Positions 36,547 to 46,195 of a stretch of DNA of 64,000 nucleotides are shown here, piece after piece (the stretch's first letter is position 1; every line of letters starts with the position of its first letter). Below the pieces are notes generated by a model. The model saw nothing but the letters and a program-made list of their open reading frames with translations. It did not search any database and was not told the origin of the DNA. The DNA lies in contig DAORVK010000009.1 of assembly GCA_035433705.1 (NCBI GenBank), positions 1-64,000 of the forward strand, given 5' to 3'. The DNA is from CADEFQ01 sp035433705 (GTDB lineage Bacteria > Pseudomonadota > Gammaproteobacteria > Steroidobacterales > Steroidobacteraceae). A program made the position numbers and the translations under genes.

Positions 36547-36924
36547 TCAAGGCTCGGCGCCACCCGCTGCGGCGATCGCTTCCTCGGTCACGCGCAGCAG
36601 ACTGCTCACCCTTGGATAGCCCGCATACTGCGCGAGATGAATCAGTGTCTCGCGCGCCTGCTCGGCCGTGAGCTCGCCATTGGCGAGCGCGGCGCGCACC
36701 TGGATGCCCCAGGTGGTCTGCTCGCCGAGTGCGGCGATAACGCCCATCGTGAGCAGGCGCCGGTCGCGGACCGACAGCGCCTCGCGCGTCCACACCTCTG
36801 CGAAGAGTTGCTCGAGCATCAGATCGCCGAAGGCGCTCTGGCCTGCGACGGGCGCGGGTACGACGTCCGCGTACACTTTCCGCATCATTGCCGCACCCCT
36901 GGTTCGTCGATCAGAGCCGCTCAT
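36547..36924 (-). CDS. Carboxymuconolactone decarboxylase family protein
   Basis: 125-residue all-helical protein of the CMD/AhpD superfamily, resembling gamma-carboxymuconolactone decarboxylases: LEQLFAEVWTREALSVRDRR, LTMGVIAALGEQ, and HLAQYAGYPRV near the C-terminus. It lacks the CxxC of peroxidase-type AhpD, so a lyase or unknown role is more likely. Its start overlaps the AraC stop by 4 nt. Confidence 0.82.
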   Translation of the reverse strand: MSGSDRRTRGAAMMRKVYADVVPAPVAGQSAFGDLMLEQLFAEVWTREALSVRDRRLLTMGVIAALGEQTTWGIQVRAALANGELTAEQARETLIHLAQYAGYPRVSSLLRVTEEAIAAAGGAEP

Positions 36925-37916
36925 TGCCTCGCTCCTTCCATCACCGGGTCGGGTAACACGTTTGCCGTCTCCGGGCCGGCGCGCGTCGTCCGGTTGCGAT
37001 AGGCGTGAGGTGCCACGCCGAATGTCTTACGGAAGCTCCGCGAGAAGTATTGCGGATCCGGATAGCCCACGGTGACAGAAATCTGCTTGATCGTCAGCGC
37101 AGTCGTATCGAGCAGCCGGCAGGCCTGCTGCAGGCGCATCCGGGTGAAGTACTGCATGGGTGCGAGACCGGTCCGCCTCTTGAAGGTCCGCGCAAAGTGA
37201 TAGGGCGACAGGTTGGAGGCTCGCGCGATTTCCTCCAGCCGCAAGGGGTCACAGAGTCGCTGTGCCATGAGTCCGCGAATCCGGCCGAGATCGATGCGGT
37301 TCTTCTTCCCGTTCGTCTTGCGCGACACGAGCACCGGGATACTGGTCAGCAGCACCTTCAGCAGATTGGCGCCGTTGATGAACCTGTCGACGTTGAAGCT
37401 CGCGAGCTGCAAATCGTGCAGCCCGCAGAGTGATTCGAACTGGGCGATCAGCTCGGGGTGCAGACCCACGGACACCACGTTGTCGGAGAGATCGATGAAC
37501 TGTGTGTACGCTGCGCTCAGGTTTCCGGAGAACGCCACCCAATAGAAGCTCAGGAGTGTTTCATCTGACGCCGCCGCAAGCGCGGACGTGCCCGGCGGAT
37601 TGATCGCAATGTCTCCGGGGGACAGCAGCCGATCGGCGGCGGCGGAGCGCAGTCGCATCTTTCCGCGGATGCAGTAATACACCACATGACACGGTTGCAT
37701 GAAGGGGTCGTGTCCTGGATCGCGTGAATAGTGCCCGGCCGCACGAGTATGGAGATCGCCTCCCAAAGGATGGTCGTGCAGCGTCCGACGCAACTCGGTC
37801 GGCAGGATAAAGCGCGAGCACCCGTTCGGTATCGGGTACTGCTGAAGCGGGTAACCGCGGCTCCCGCCGCCCTCATCTTCGGGCAAGTCGGCATACGTCT
37901 GGGCAAGAATGTCCAT
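36921..37916 (-). CDS. AraC-family transcriptional regulator
   Basis: 331-residue regulator. An N-terminal cupin-like sensor domain (about 60-150, e.g. YYCIRGKMRLRSAAADRLLS) is followed by two C-terminal helix-turn-helix units (LEEIARASNLSPYHFARTFK, and IKQISVTVGYPDPQYFSRSF). It leads the minus-strand operon with the CMD-family and HIBADH-family genes and is divergent from the second TonB receptor operon. The 234-bp gap between them holds palindrome copy 4, so both directions may be controlled there. AraC proteins usually bind direct repeats, so the palindrome is probably not its own site. Confidence 0.9.
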   Translation of the reverse strand: MDILAQTYADLPEDEGGGSRGYPLQQYPIPNGCSRFILPTELRRTLHDHPLGGDLHTRAAGHYSRDPGHDPFMQPCHVVYYCIRGKMRLRSAAADRLLSPGDIAINPPGTSALAAASDETLLSFYWVAFSGNLSAAYTQFIDLSDNVVSVGLHPELIAQFESLCGLHDLQLASFNVDRFINGANLLKVLLTSIPVLVSRKTNGKKNRIDLGRIRGLMAQRLCDPLRLEEIARASNLSPYHFARTFKRRTGLAPMQYFTRMRLQQACRLLDTTALTIKQISVTVGYPDPQYFSRSFRKTFGVAPHAYRNRTTRAGPETANVLPDPVMEGARQ

Positions 37917-38024
37917 ACAGTGCGCAATCCGTTGGGACTCTGAAAAATCCTGCGCGGGCTAGCATCGGCGGGCAATTTCAGCTCGCGCTCCGGTGAATCG
38001 TGCAACGGGCGGGAAGGCCCCGCC

Positions 38025-38042
38025 TAGTCTGGTCAGACGATG
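38025..38042. promoter_or_regulatory. Regulon palindrome, copy 4
   Basis: TAGTCTGGTCAGACGATG, core GTCTG-GT-CAGAC at 38027-38038, identical over 18 bases to copy 2 at 25422. It is 108 bp upstream of the TonB receptor start and 108 bp upstream of the divergent AraC start. Confidence 0.8.
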
Positions 38043-38150
38043 CCGCAGGAGAAACCGGCTCGCCAGCCTCGTCTGTGCCACAGGCATCGATGTGCATCGA
38101 GGCATTTTCGGGTGCGGACACACTCGTACAACCTGAAGGGGACATCATCA

Positions 38151-40571
38151 ATGAGTAATCCGCGCCATGCCGTTCACGGACTGCGTTTCTCGCTGCTGGC
38201 CGTCCCGGCGTTGATGGTGGCTTCGCTGTTGGTGCAGGCGCAGACGGCCGATCAGACCTCCAGACTCGAAGAGGTCGTGGTGACCGCCCAGAAGCGCGAA
38301 CAGAACATCCAGGACGTTCCGGTCTCGATCAGCGCGCTGAGCGCCGATACCCTCGCCGCCAATCGCATCGAAACCGTGAATGATCTCAGCGGCGTCACGC
38401 CGAACCTCACCATTCGTCCGGGCGCGGGCGGAGGCCGAAACCCGCAATATTCGATGCGTGGCATCTACACCTATGGCAGCGGCCTGGGAACAGACAAGGG
38501 CGTTTCTCTCTACATTGACGGCGTGTACGTCCAGGCCGCAACGGGCTCGATCTTCGAGTTCGCGGACATCGAACAGATCGAAGTCCTGCGCGGGCCGCAG
38601 GGAACGCTGTTCGGGCGCAACTCTACCGGAGGCGCCGTCAGTATCCGAACGCGCAGGCCGACCGGCGAGTTCGGGATCCGGCAGGAGCTGACCGCGGGCA
38701 ACTACAGCCAGTTCCGTTCGAAGACCCGGATCGACTTGCCTCGTGTCGGCCCTCTGAGTCTGTCGCTTTCGTATCTGCATTCCGGGCGTGATGGGGATAC
38801 CCGCAATCTGGGGGCCGGAACCGTGTGGAATCACGGGCCGGCGAGCGGCGGCGTCTACGGTCTCCTCAGATCGCCGGAGCGGCTGGGCGACGAGAAGGTC
38901 GACGGCGTCTTCGTCGCCGCAGACTTCGACTTCCATCCGGATATCGACCTGTCCTACAAGTTCGATCTTTCCGACACGGATTTCACGCCTCCTGCGACAG
39001 GGGTCGCCTATCTCGCGACGCCGGCTGCAGCGGCACTCGGCGGGACGCCTCCTTCGAGTACTCCGTACATGTTCTACCTCGCAAGCCCAAACGCGATGAC
39101 GCCCGTCGCGACGAAGCGGCCGGATGCGGTGAACAATTGGTTCAACAGTGACGGCAGTACCGAGACCTACGGCCACAACCTGACGGCCACTTGGCAGATA
39201 AACGACTGGGCAACGCTCAAGAACATACTCGCCTATCGCAGCATGAGCCTGTACACCAATTCCCAGCTCGACGGTCTCGGTGGCCTGATCGTGCCGACTT
39301 CCCGAGTGCCATTCCTGTTCGTAGCCAACAATGTCGGACTGTCCGAGAAGCAGTGGAGCGATGAACTGCAGCTCAACCTGACCCGGGACCGGTTCAATCT
39401 CACTGCCGGGGTCATTCACTTCCAGAACGACCAGGAAACCAGTGGCATCGCCGGTGAGTTCAATTCCCTGCAGGGTGCGGCGATGGTGGGGCAGGGTACG
39501 TCCTCGCCGGGTCCCTTCGTGGTGCCTGCGAATACCGGATATGTTCGCCCGCGCGTGAAGGCGAAGTCCGACGCCTTCTACATCCAGCCGGAGATTCATC
39601 TCAACGACCAGTTCGATTTCGTGGTCGGCTATCGAATCACGAAGGACAAGAAGGACGGTACGGAGATCGTCCCCGGCTCGGTTCAGCCCTACGCTCCCTC
39701 GCTGGGCCGCTCCTCGCCCATCCGCTACGATGACGAGAGGGGCACCTATCTCGTCGGACTCAATTACAAGCCGACGGCGAACCTGCTCGCTTACCTCAAG
39801 TACGCAACGGGCTACATCTCTGGTGGACAGCTCGCCACGATCGTATTCGCCCCCGAGACGGCCAGGTCTTACGAGGCGGGCGTCAAGACCGAACTCCTCG
39901 ACCATCGACTCCGCAGCAATCTCGCCGTCTATCACGTGGAATATGGCTCGATTCAACAGACCGCCCTGGGAGCGCAGACCGGTATCCCGTCGTCGATCCC
40001 GTTCGGGCAGGCGATCATTCCGAGCGCCGACGCGACGGCCTATGGATTCGAGTGGGAGAACACCCTGGTGCCGATCGATCGGTTGATGCTCGGCGTCAAC
40101 GTGGGCTACACGCACTTCGAGTTCGACGATGACACGGTGTTCCCGGGCTATCGCATCACGCATGGCGTGCCTGGATTCCAGGAGTTCAATCGCCCGGAGT
40201 GGACCGGCAGCCTCTTCGCGCAATACAACGGCCCGCGCGTCTTTTCCGACGCTCATCTGTCGGCTCGGGTCGACGGGCAATTCAGGAGCCGGTATCTGAT
40301 GACGTCCGATACTTCGCCTGGCTCCGGACTGACCGCGCAGGAGGATCCTCTCTTGCGGGACTCGGCGACGGCGCCCGATCAGTGGCTCGTGAATGCGCGG
40401 TTCGCCTTGAATGGCCTCAGGATCGGAGGCGCCACAGTGGAACTCTCGCTTTGGGGCAGGAACGTCTTCGACAACAGGAACATCATCCAGTACGCGGGTC
40501 TGGGTTTCGCGGGGGCAGTCATCTACGAGCGGGCGCGCACTTACGGCGTCGATCTGAGCATCGAATTCTGA
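38151..40571 (+). CDS. TonB-dependent outer-membrane receptor
   Basis: 806-residue receptor. The start at 38151 is chosen for AAGGGG upstream and the signal peptide that follows (SLLAVPALMVASLLVQAQA-like). TonB-box region EEVVVTAQKREQ, plug motif EVLRGPQGTLFGRN, then a large barrel ending in SIEF. It is a distant paralogue of the receptor at 2745-4880, and both belong to the EEVxVTAQKR class common in degraders of hydrophobic compounds. It leads the operon with LLM flavoprotein, tandem CoA-transferase, MFS and SDR genes, so it likely imports the substrate those enzymes process. Confidence 0.93.
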   Translation: MSNPRHAVHGLRFSLLAVPALMVASLLVQAQTADQTSRLEEVVVTAQKREQNIQDVPVSISALSADTLAANRIETVNDLSGVTPNLTIRPGAGGGRNPQYSMRGIYTYGSGLGTDKGVSLYIDGVYVQAATGSIFEFADIEQIEVLRGPQGTLFGRNSTGGAVSIRTRRPTGEFGIRQELTAGNYSQFRSKTRIDLPRVGPLSLSLSYLHSGRDGDTRNLGAGTVWNHGPASGGVYGLLRSPERLGDEKVDGVFVAADFDFHPDIDLSYKFDLSDTDFTPPATGVAYLATPAAAALGGTPPSSTPYMFYLASPNAMTPVATKRPDAVNNWFNSDGSTETYGHNLTATWQINDWATLKNILAYRSMSLYTNSQLDGLGGLIVPTSRVPFLFVANNVGLSEKQWSDELQLNLTRDRFNLTAGVIHFQNDQETSGIAGEFNSLQGAAMVGQGTSSPGPFVVPANTGYVRPRVKAKSDAFYIQPEIHLNDQFDFVVGYRITKDKKDGTEIVPGSVQPYAPSLGRSSPIRYDDERGTYLVGLNYKPTANLLAYLKYATGYISGGQLATIVFAPETARSYEAGVKTELLDHRLRSNLAVYHVEYGSIQQTALGAQTGIPSSIPFGQAIIPSADATAYGFEWENTLVPIDRLMLGVNVGYTHFEFDDDTVFPGYRITHGVPGFQEFNRPEWTGSLFAQYNGPRVFSDAHLSARVDGQFRSRYLMTSDTSPGSGLTAQEDPLLRDSATAPDQWLVNARFALNGLRIGGATVELSLWGRNVFDNRNIIQYAGLGFAGAVIYERARTYGVDLSIEF

Positions 40572-40615
40572 TCGGCGCCGCGGTTGGCCGCGGTGGCGGC
40601 GCGAGAATCGCGATC

Positions 40616-41635
40616 ATGAAGATCTGGGCCACAGCCGACTTCCGCATGCCCTATCGGCAGGTAGGCGGGTACGCCCGGCGCGCCGAAGCCCTGGGCTTTG
40701 ACGGCATCAAGGTCGCGGATCAGGTTTCCGACGGCTTCCTGAACGCTGCCGCGGCGCTCGGCGCTACAAGCCGCATCGCGGTCTGCGCGCCAGCGCTGGT
40801 CGCTTTCGCCCGCAGCCCCATGATCGTGGCCATCGCGGCCTGGGATCTGCGCGGTGCCTTCGGTGAGCGCTTCGAACTCGGTCTCGGTCCCCAGGTTCGC
40901 GGCAATATCATCCGCCGCTACAGCGGACACTGGGTTCCGCCCGCGCCGCGCATGCGGGAGTACGTGAATTCGCTGCGTGTGATCTTCGACTGCTGGCAGA
41001 ACGGCACGCCGCTGCATTTCGAAGGCCAGCATTACAGCTTCACGCGGATGCAGGAGTTCATCAAGCCGCAACCCATCGAACACCCGGACATGCCGATCAT
41101 CGTGGCCGGAATCGGTCCCCTCATGACCGCCGTGGCAGGCGAGGTGGGCGACGCACTCGCGACCCACCCGACCAACGTGGCGCCGCGCTTCATCCGCGAT
41201 CGCGTGCTGCCGAACCTCGCGCGCGGGGCGGCGCGAGCCGGTCGCTCGCTCAGCGACGTCGAGCTGCGCATCAATTGCCTGTCGGCGACCGGCGTGGACG
41301 AGCAGGCGGTCCGGCGGAGTCGCGAGCAGTTGCGGGCAACCATGGCGATGCTGTTCTCGACGCCGAGCTATTGGCCCATTCTCGAGTTGTATGGCTGGCA
41401 GGATCGCGGGGCGCACCTCAACCGCCTTGTCCGCGAAGGTCGCTGGCAGGATCTACCTCCCGCGGTGACCGACGAGATGCTCGATGTGCTGATTCCGACT
41501 GCGCCCTATGGCGAGATCGCGGATGTTCTGCGTGAGCGCTACGCAGGCCTCGCCGACAACGTCTCCTTCGCGCTGCCCGATGATCCTGCGCTGGACGCAG
41601 AGGTCGCCCGCGTGATCGAACGGCTGCACGGGTGA
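40616..41635 (+). CDS. LLM-class flavin/F420-dependent oxidoreductase
   Basis: 339-residue luciferase-like TIM-barrel protein. N-terminal MKIWATADFRMPYRQ, EALGFDGIKVADQ, FGERFELGLGPQVRGNI, and MPIIVAGIGPLMTAVAGEVG for cofactor phosphate binding. It resembles F420-dependent dehydrogenase/reductase-type LLM proteins more than the one at 26012. Located 44 nt after the receptor and 4 nt before the tandem CoA-transferase gene, with which it is likely co-translated. Cofactor (FMN or F420) and substrate are not determined. Confidence 0.86.
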   Translation: MKIWATADFRMPYRQVGGYARRAEALGFDGIKVADQVSDGFLNAAAALGATSRIAVCAPALVAFARSPMIVAIAAWDLRGAFGERFELGLGPQVRGNIIRRYSGHWVPPAPRMREYVNSLRVIFDCWQNGTPLHFEGQHYSFTRMQEFIKPQPIEHPDMPIIVAGIGPLMTAVAGEVGDALATHPTNVAPRFIRDRVLPNLARGAARAGRSLSDVELRINCLSATGVDEQAVRRSREQLRATMAMLFSTPSYWPILELYGWQDRGAHLNRLVREGRWQDLPPAVTDEMLDVLIPTAPYGEIADVLRERYAGLADNVSFALPDDPALDAEVARVIERLHG

Positions 41636-41639
41636 CTCG

Positions 41640-44114
41640 ATGACCACCGGGTCGCCGGAACGGGCTCCGCTTCGCCACGGCGCGCTCGCGGGCTTGCGAG
41701 TCATCGAGCTGGCGCAGGGCATTGCCGGACCGTATTGCGGCAGGATCTTCGCCGACCACGGGGCTACCGTCGTCAAGGTGGAGCCGCGCAGCACGGGCGA
41801 CACGACGCGCAGCTGGGGTCCATTTCCGGGCGACCGACGCGACCTCGAGAAGAGCGGAACCTTTTTCTTTCTCAATACGGACAAGCGCAGTATCGCGCTC
41901 GATGTGGACGTCGCAGATGACCGGCAGCGGTTGCTCGATCTGCTGCGCGAGGCCGACGTGCTGATCGACGATTCGAGCCCGCGGCAGTTGCAGGAGCGAG
42001 GGCTCGACTACGCCACGCTGGCCCGGCTCAATCCGAAGCTCGTGATGATCTCCTGCACGCCTTTCGGCCAGACGGGTCCGTACGCGGAGTGGAAAGGCTA
42101 CGAGCTGAATGCCTACCATCTCTCGGCCACCGGCAGCCGCTACTGCGGGCTCCCTGATCGCGAACCCCTGGCGACGGGAACCTTTCTCGCGGATTTCTTC
42201 GGCGGCTTCACGGCCGCTGCCTGGGGCCTGGCCGCGGTGCTCGGCCGCGAGCAGGTCGGTGGCGGCCAGCACATCGACTGTGCATCGACGGAGGTTCTGG
42301 CGGCGCTCGTCGTCGGCTCCCTGAACGTCGGTGGGTACGTCCAGGATGGCGTTTACCATCGCCGAACCGGGCGCGGCATGGGGCTCGCCTGCCCGGCGCG
42401 GCTCTACCCTTGCAGAGACGGCTGGGTATTCATCATTGCACTCGAGACCCATCAATGGCTGGGACTCTGCCGGGCGATGGACAATCCCGAATGGGCCATG
42501 CCGGAGTTCCTCCACGAACTGAAGTCCCGCGGCGAGAACCGTGACCTGATCGACCCCATGATCGAAGAGTGGACGCTACAGCGCCCCAAGAACGAGATCA
42601 TGGAGATCTGTCAGGCGCACGGATGTCCCGCGACCGCACTCTATGACATGGGGGATCTCGCGCGGTTGCCGCATCTGCACGAGCGCAACTACTGGCGGGA
42701 TCTCGAGCATGCGGCACTCGGCCGCGTGCGCACACCGGGTCCGGCCATTCGGCTGCCAGACTGTGCGGGCGGACCGGAGGCGGGTGCACCGCTGCTGGGC
42801 GAGCACGGCCCGGAGATCCTCGCGGCGCGCAGGCCGGCGCGCTTGGCCGAGTCCTCTGGTGCCCTCGGGGAGGCCGTGGGCGCGGCACGGGACGCTGGCC
42901 TGCTGCCGCTGAGCGGCATGCGTGTTGCGAACTTCGGTTGGGGCCTGGTGGGTCCCATGGTAGGACAACTGTTGTCCTTCCTCGGCGCCGAGGTGTACAA
43001 GATCGAATCGAGCGCCCAGCTGGATTTTCAGCGCAAGGTGCCTCCCTTCTATCACGGCATTCCGCACCCGGACCGCAGCATCCAGAATCATGCCTGCTGG
43101 GCGGGAAATCGCAGCATCACCCTGAACCTGAAGCAGCCGGAAGCCCAGGAACTCGCTCTGCAGCTCGTGACGAAGTGCGACGTGGCGGTCGAAAACTTCA
43201 GCCCGGGCGTGATGCAGCGGATGAATCTCGCTTACGAGCGGCTGAAATCGGTGCGTCCGGGTCTGATCCTGCTGTCGATGCCGGCCGCGGGGCTGTCGGG
43301 CCCGTTGCACAAGCTACGGACCTACGGCAACAGCCTGGCGTGTCTCGCCGGTCTCGACTCCATCACCGGCTATCCGGAGCTCGCGAGGCCGCAGGGCATG
43401 GAGACCGCGCCGGCCGACATGCTCGGCGGCGTGGTCGGCGCGTTGGCCGTGATGTTGGCGGAGCACCATCGGCGGCGTACCGGCAGAGGCCAGCACATCG
43501 AGTGCGCGCAGCAGGAGGTGGTCATGCAGCTGATCGGGCCGGCGTTCATGGACTACGTACTGAACGGGCGGGTGGCGGGGCCGATCGGCAACCGGCATCC
43601 TCTGCGCGCCGCGGCGCCGCATGGCCTCTTCCGCTGCCGCGGCGAGGATCGCTGGCTCGCAATCGCAGTTGCCACGGACGCGGAATGGCGCAGCCTCGTG
43701 AGCGCCCTCGGCAGTCCCGAGTGGGCGCTCGCTCCTGCACTGGCCGACGCCTCCGGACGGCTGCGCGACATCGACGCGATACATGAGCGGCTGGCCGCAT
43801 GGGTCAGCGGCGGCGATGACTACGAACTCGCGCGACACCTGCAGCGACACGGCGTCGCTGCAACGCCGATCCTGGACGTCGCGGATCTCCTGCACGACCC
43901 ACACTACCGCGCGCGCGGTACGTTCATCGAGGTGATGCATCCGCTCGGGTTCGCGGAAACGATCTACGGGTCTTACGTGAAGTGCAGCCGCAGCGAGCCG
44001 CGCATCCAGCCGGGACCCGCGCGCGGCTGCGACAATGAGCACGTGTTCCGGGATCTGCTCGGGCTCTCGGCAGCGCGGTACCGCGAACTGATCGAGCGGG
44101 AGGTCATCTACTGA
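41640..44114 (+). CDS. Tandem-fused family III CoA-transferase
   Basis: 824-residue protein consisting of two complete CaiB/BaiF halves. Half 1 (about 15-400) begins LAGLRVIELAQGIAGPYCGR and has a candidate catalytic Asp in GTFLADFFGGFTAA. Half 2 (about 420-820) begins LSGMRVANFGWGLVGPMVGQ and has Asp in ETAPADMLGGVVGA. Ordinary members are about 400 residues and dimerise as interlocked rings, so the fusion probably forms an intramolecular heterodimer. Both Asp residues remain, so both sites might act. It lies 3 nt before the MFS gene. Substrates unknown. Confidence 0.88.
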   Translation: MTTGSPERAPLRHGALAGLRVIELAQGIAGPYCGRIFADHGATVVKVEPRSTGDTTRSWGPFPGDRRDLEKSGTFFFLNTDKRSIALDVDVADDRQRLLDLLREADVLIDDSSPRQLQERGLDYATLARLNPKLVMISCTPFGQTGPYAEWKGYELNAYHLSATGSRYCGLPDREPLATGTFLADFFGGFTAAAWGLAAVLGREQVGGGQHIDCASTEVLAALVVGSLNVGGYVQDGVYHRRTGRGMGLACPARLYPCRDGWVFIIALETHQWLGLCRAMDNPEWAMPEFLHELKSRGENRDLIDPMIEEWTLQRPKNEIMEICQAHGCPATALYDMGDLARLPHLHERNYWRDLEHAALGRVRTPGPAIRLPDCAGGPEAGAPLLGEHGPEILAARRPARLAESSGALGEAVGAARDAGLLPLSGMRVANFGWGLVGPMVGQLLSFLGAEVYKIESSAQLDFQRKVPPFYHGIPHPDRSIQNHACWAGNRSITLNLKQPEAQELALQLVTKCDVAVENFSPGVMQRMNLAYERLKSVRPGLILLSMPAAGLSGPLHKLRTYGNSLACLAGLDSITGYPELARPQGMETAPADMLGGVVGALAVMLAEHHRRRTGRGQHIECAQQEVVMQLIGPAFMDYVLNGRVAGPIGNRHPLRAAAPHGLFRCRGEDRWLAIAVATDAEWRSLVSALGSPEWALAPALADASGRLRDIDAIHERLAAWVSGGDDYELARHLQRHGVAATPILDVADLLHDPHYRARGTFIEVMHPLGFAETIYGSYVKCSRSEPRIQPGPARGCDNEHVFRDLLGLSAARYRELIEREVIY

Positions 44115-44117
44115 GTC

Positions 44118-45356
44118 ATGCAGGCACTCGTGTTTCACGGATGGTGGATAGTCGGCGTAGCCATGCTGGCGCAGGCCGTGAGCGTGGGGCTCGCAATCTA
44201 TTCCTATGGCCTGCTGGTGCTTCCCATCGGCAGCGAACTCGGCGCGAGCCGAATGGAAATGATGTGGGGCAAGACCGGTCTCTCGCTGATGACGATCGTG
44301 GTGTCGCCCATTCTCGGTGTACTGCTTGACCGTCACTCGACGCGCGCCCTGATGATTCTCGGCGTCCTGGCCTTGGGATCAGCTTTCGCGTTGATCTCCG
44401 TGTCGCGTAGTCCCTGGGAGTTTGCCTTCGCCTTTGCCGTGCTGCCCGCTGTGGCCATGGCATTCCTCGGCCCTCTCGGTACGAGCGTACTGGTCACGCG
44501 ATGGTTCGCGGCCCAGCGCGGCCGCGCGTTGAGTCTCGTGGCTCTGGGCAGTTCCATCGGCGGGTTGCTGATCCCCTATCTTTTCCAGGCGCTGATCGAT
44601 GCACGTGGTTGGCGCTCAGCCTGTCTGTGGATCGGCATCGCCGCCATCGCTCTCCTGGCGCCCGCTATCCTCGTGCTGGTGCGCAACCGGCCGGCGGACC
44701 TCGCTCTGCATCCGGACGGATCGGCGACGGCAAGCCCCTCCACCGTTCATGCCGCACCGACGCCTGTAGAGCATCTGCTCCGCAGCGGCCTGTTCTGGCG
44801 GATCGCAATCACCGTGGGCGCAGTGTTCGCCGCGAACGCTGCGCTGCTCGTAAACCTCGTGCCCTTTGCCCAGGGGCAGGGTATCGCTTCGAAGCAGGCG
44901 GCGCTCCTGGTCTCGGTGTTCGCGATCAGCGGCATCGGTGGCAAACTGCTGTTCGGTCTCATCGCCGATCGCGTCGATCTCAAGACTGCGCTGGTGGCGC
45001 TCATGGCCTTGCAGGCTCCACCCATGCTGGCAATGGGCACGACGAGCGCTTATCCGGTCATGGCGATCTCTGCTGCCGTTCTCGGGATGGCCTCGGGTGG
45101 TCTCATGCCAGGGTGGACTGCACTGCTGGCACGCATCTACGGGCCAATGCACTACGGTCGGGTCCTGGGCCGCATGCTGCCCATGGCGGGCATCCTGTCG
45201 ACGCTGATCGTCCCGTTCGTGGGCTATCTGTTCGATCGCAGCGGTGACTATGTCACGGCCTTCATGTTTCTCGCAGTGCTCGTAATCCTGGCGACCGTGT
45301 TCCTGGCTCCGCTGCGCCACGTCGCGCGTTTCGCCAAAGGAGAGGTGGCCAGATGA
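44118..45356 (+). CDS. MFS transporter
   Basis: 412-residue inner-membrane protein with about twelve hydrophobic helices, in two groups separated by a hydrophilic loop near residue 200 (DGSATASPSTVHAAPTPVEH). The loop between helices 2 and 3 has the MFS-like LLDRHSTRALMILG, and the second half has the parallel GLIADRVDLKTALVALMAL. This resembles monocarboxylate or oxalate/formate-type carriers. In an operon with an outer-membrane receptor and CoA-transferase, it is expected to carry the substrate or an acidic product across the inner membrane. The stop overlaps the SDR start by 4 nt. Confidence 0.9.
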   Translation: MQALVFHGWWIVGVAMLAQAVSVGLAIYSYGLLVLPIGSELGASRMEMMWGKTGLSLMTIVVSPILGVLLDRHSTRALMILGVLALGSAFALISVSRSPWEFAFAFAVLPAVAMAFLGPLGTSVLVTRWFAAQRGRALSLVALGSSIGGLLIPYLFQALIDARGWRSACLWIGIAAIALLAPAILVLVRNRPADLALHPDGSATASPSTVHAAPTPVEHLLRSGLFWRIAITVGAVFAANAALLVNLVPFAQGQGIASKQAALLVSVFAISGIGGKLLFGLIADRVDLKTALVALMALQAPPMLAMGTTSAYPVMAISAAVLGMASGGLMPGWTALLARIYGPMHYGRVLGRMLPMAGILSTLIVPFVGYLFDRSGDYVTAFMFLAVLVILATVFLAPLRHVARFAKGEVAR

Positions 45357-46162
45357 AGCTGGGAATCGAAGGTCGCAGGGCGCTGATCGCCGGATCGAGC
45401 AGCGGCATCGGCGCCGGCATTGCCGCGATGCTTGCCGGCGAGGGCGTTGAGGTACTCGTGCATGGTCGCAACCTCGCGCACGCGGAGGTCGTGGTGGGGG
45501 AGATCCGCGCGCAGGGCGGCAAGGCGTCAATATTGACCGGGGCGCTGGACGTGCCAGGGGAAGTCGAGCGGCTCGCCCGCGATGCGCTCGCCATGGGTCC
45601 AATCGACATCCTCATCAACAGCGCCGGTGCGACGAGCTCAGCTCGCGGCTGGTTCGACGTGCCGATCGAGAGCTGGCAACAGCAGTTTCAGTTCTCGACT
45701 CTCTACGCTGTCCAGCTGATCCGCGCGCTGGTCCCCGCGATGCGCGAGCGCGGCTGGGGGCGCGTGCTCAATATCAGCAGCGGCGCTGCATTCAAGCCCA
45801 TGGCATTTCATCCCGAGTATTCGGCGGCGAAGCTGGCGCTGCACACACTGGCGTGCTCGCTGTCGCGCGAGCTCGGTGATTGCGGCGTCACGGTCAATAC
45901 CCTGATCTCCGGCCTCGTGATGACAGTGAACACCCAGGCGCTGATACGCGGCGCGGCCCAGGCGCACGGCTTCACCGAGACCGGGGAGGCGCTCGAGCGC
46001 CGGGTGCTGCGCGAGGTGTGGCACTCGACGATGCCCTTGGGGCGGGCGGGCAAGGTGGAAGAGCTGGCCGCTGCGGCCTGCTTCCTGGTATCGCAGCACG
46101 CGGCCTACATCACCGGCGCGTCGCTGCGCGTCGACGGTGGAGGCGCCGGCTACGTGACCTGA
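45353..46162 (+). CDS. Short-chain dehydrogenase/reductase
   Basis: 269-residue classical SDR. Cofactor motif AGSSSGIGAGIAA, INSAGA strand, catalytic Ser in LNISSGAAF and YxxxK in PEYSAAKLAL, C-terminal GASLRVDGGGAGYV. Such enzymes interconvert hydroxyl and keto groups with NAD(P). It is coupled to the MFS gene by an ATGA overlap and ends the receptor operon. A hydroxyacyl-CoA or hydroxysteroid dehydrogenase role is plausible but not shown. Confidence 0.9.
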   Translation: MKLGIEGRRALIAGSSSGIGAGIAAMLAGEGVEVLVHGRNLAHAEVVVGEIRAQGGKASILTGALDVPGEVERLARDALAMGPIDILINSAGATSSARGWFDVPIESWQQQFQFSTLYAVQLIRALVPAMRERGWGRVLNISSGAAFKPMAFHPEYSAAKLALHTLACSLSRELGDCGVTVNTLISGLVMTVNTQALIRGAAQAHGFTETGEALERRVLREVWHSTMPLGRAGKVEELAAAACFLVSQHAAYITGASLRVDGGGAGYVT

Positions 46163-46195
46163 TGGCGGCGCCAACGGGCTGCTGCTGTCAGCCAA

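Noticed and set aside
38148..40280. 710-residue open frame on the minus strand
   Set aside because: It is antisense to the second TonB receptor, which has a signal peptide and plug/barrel motifs. The translation is compositionally biased and unrecognisable.
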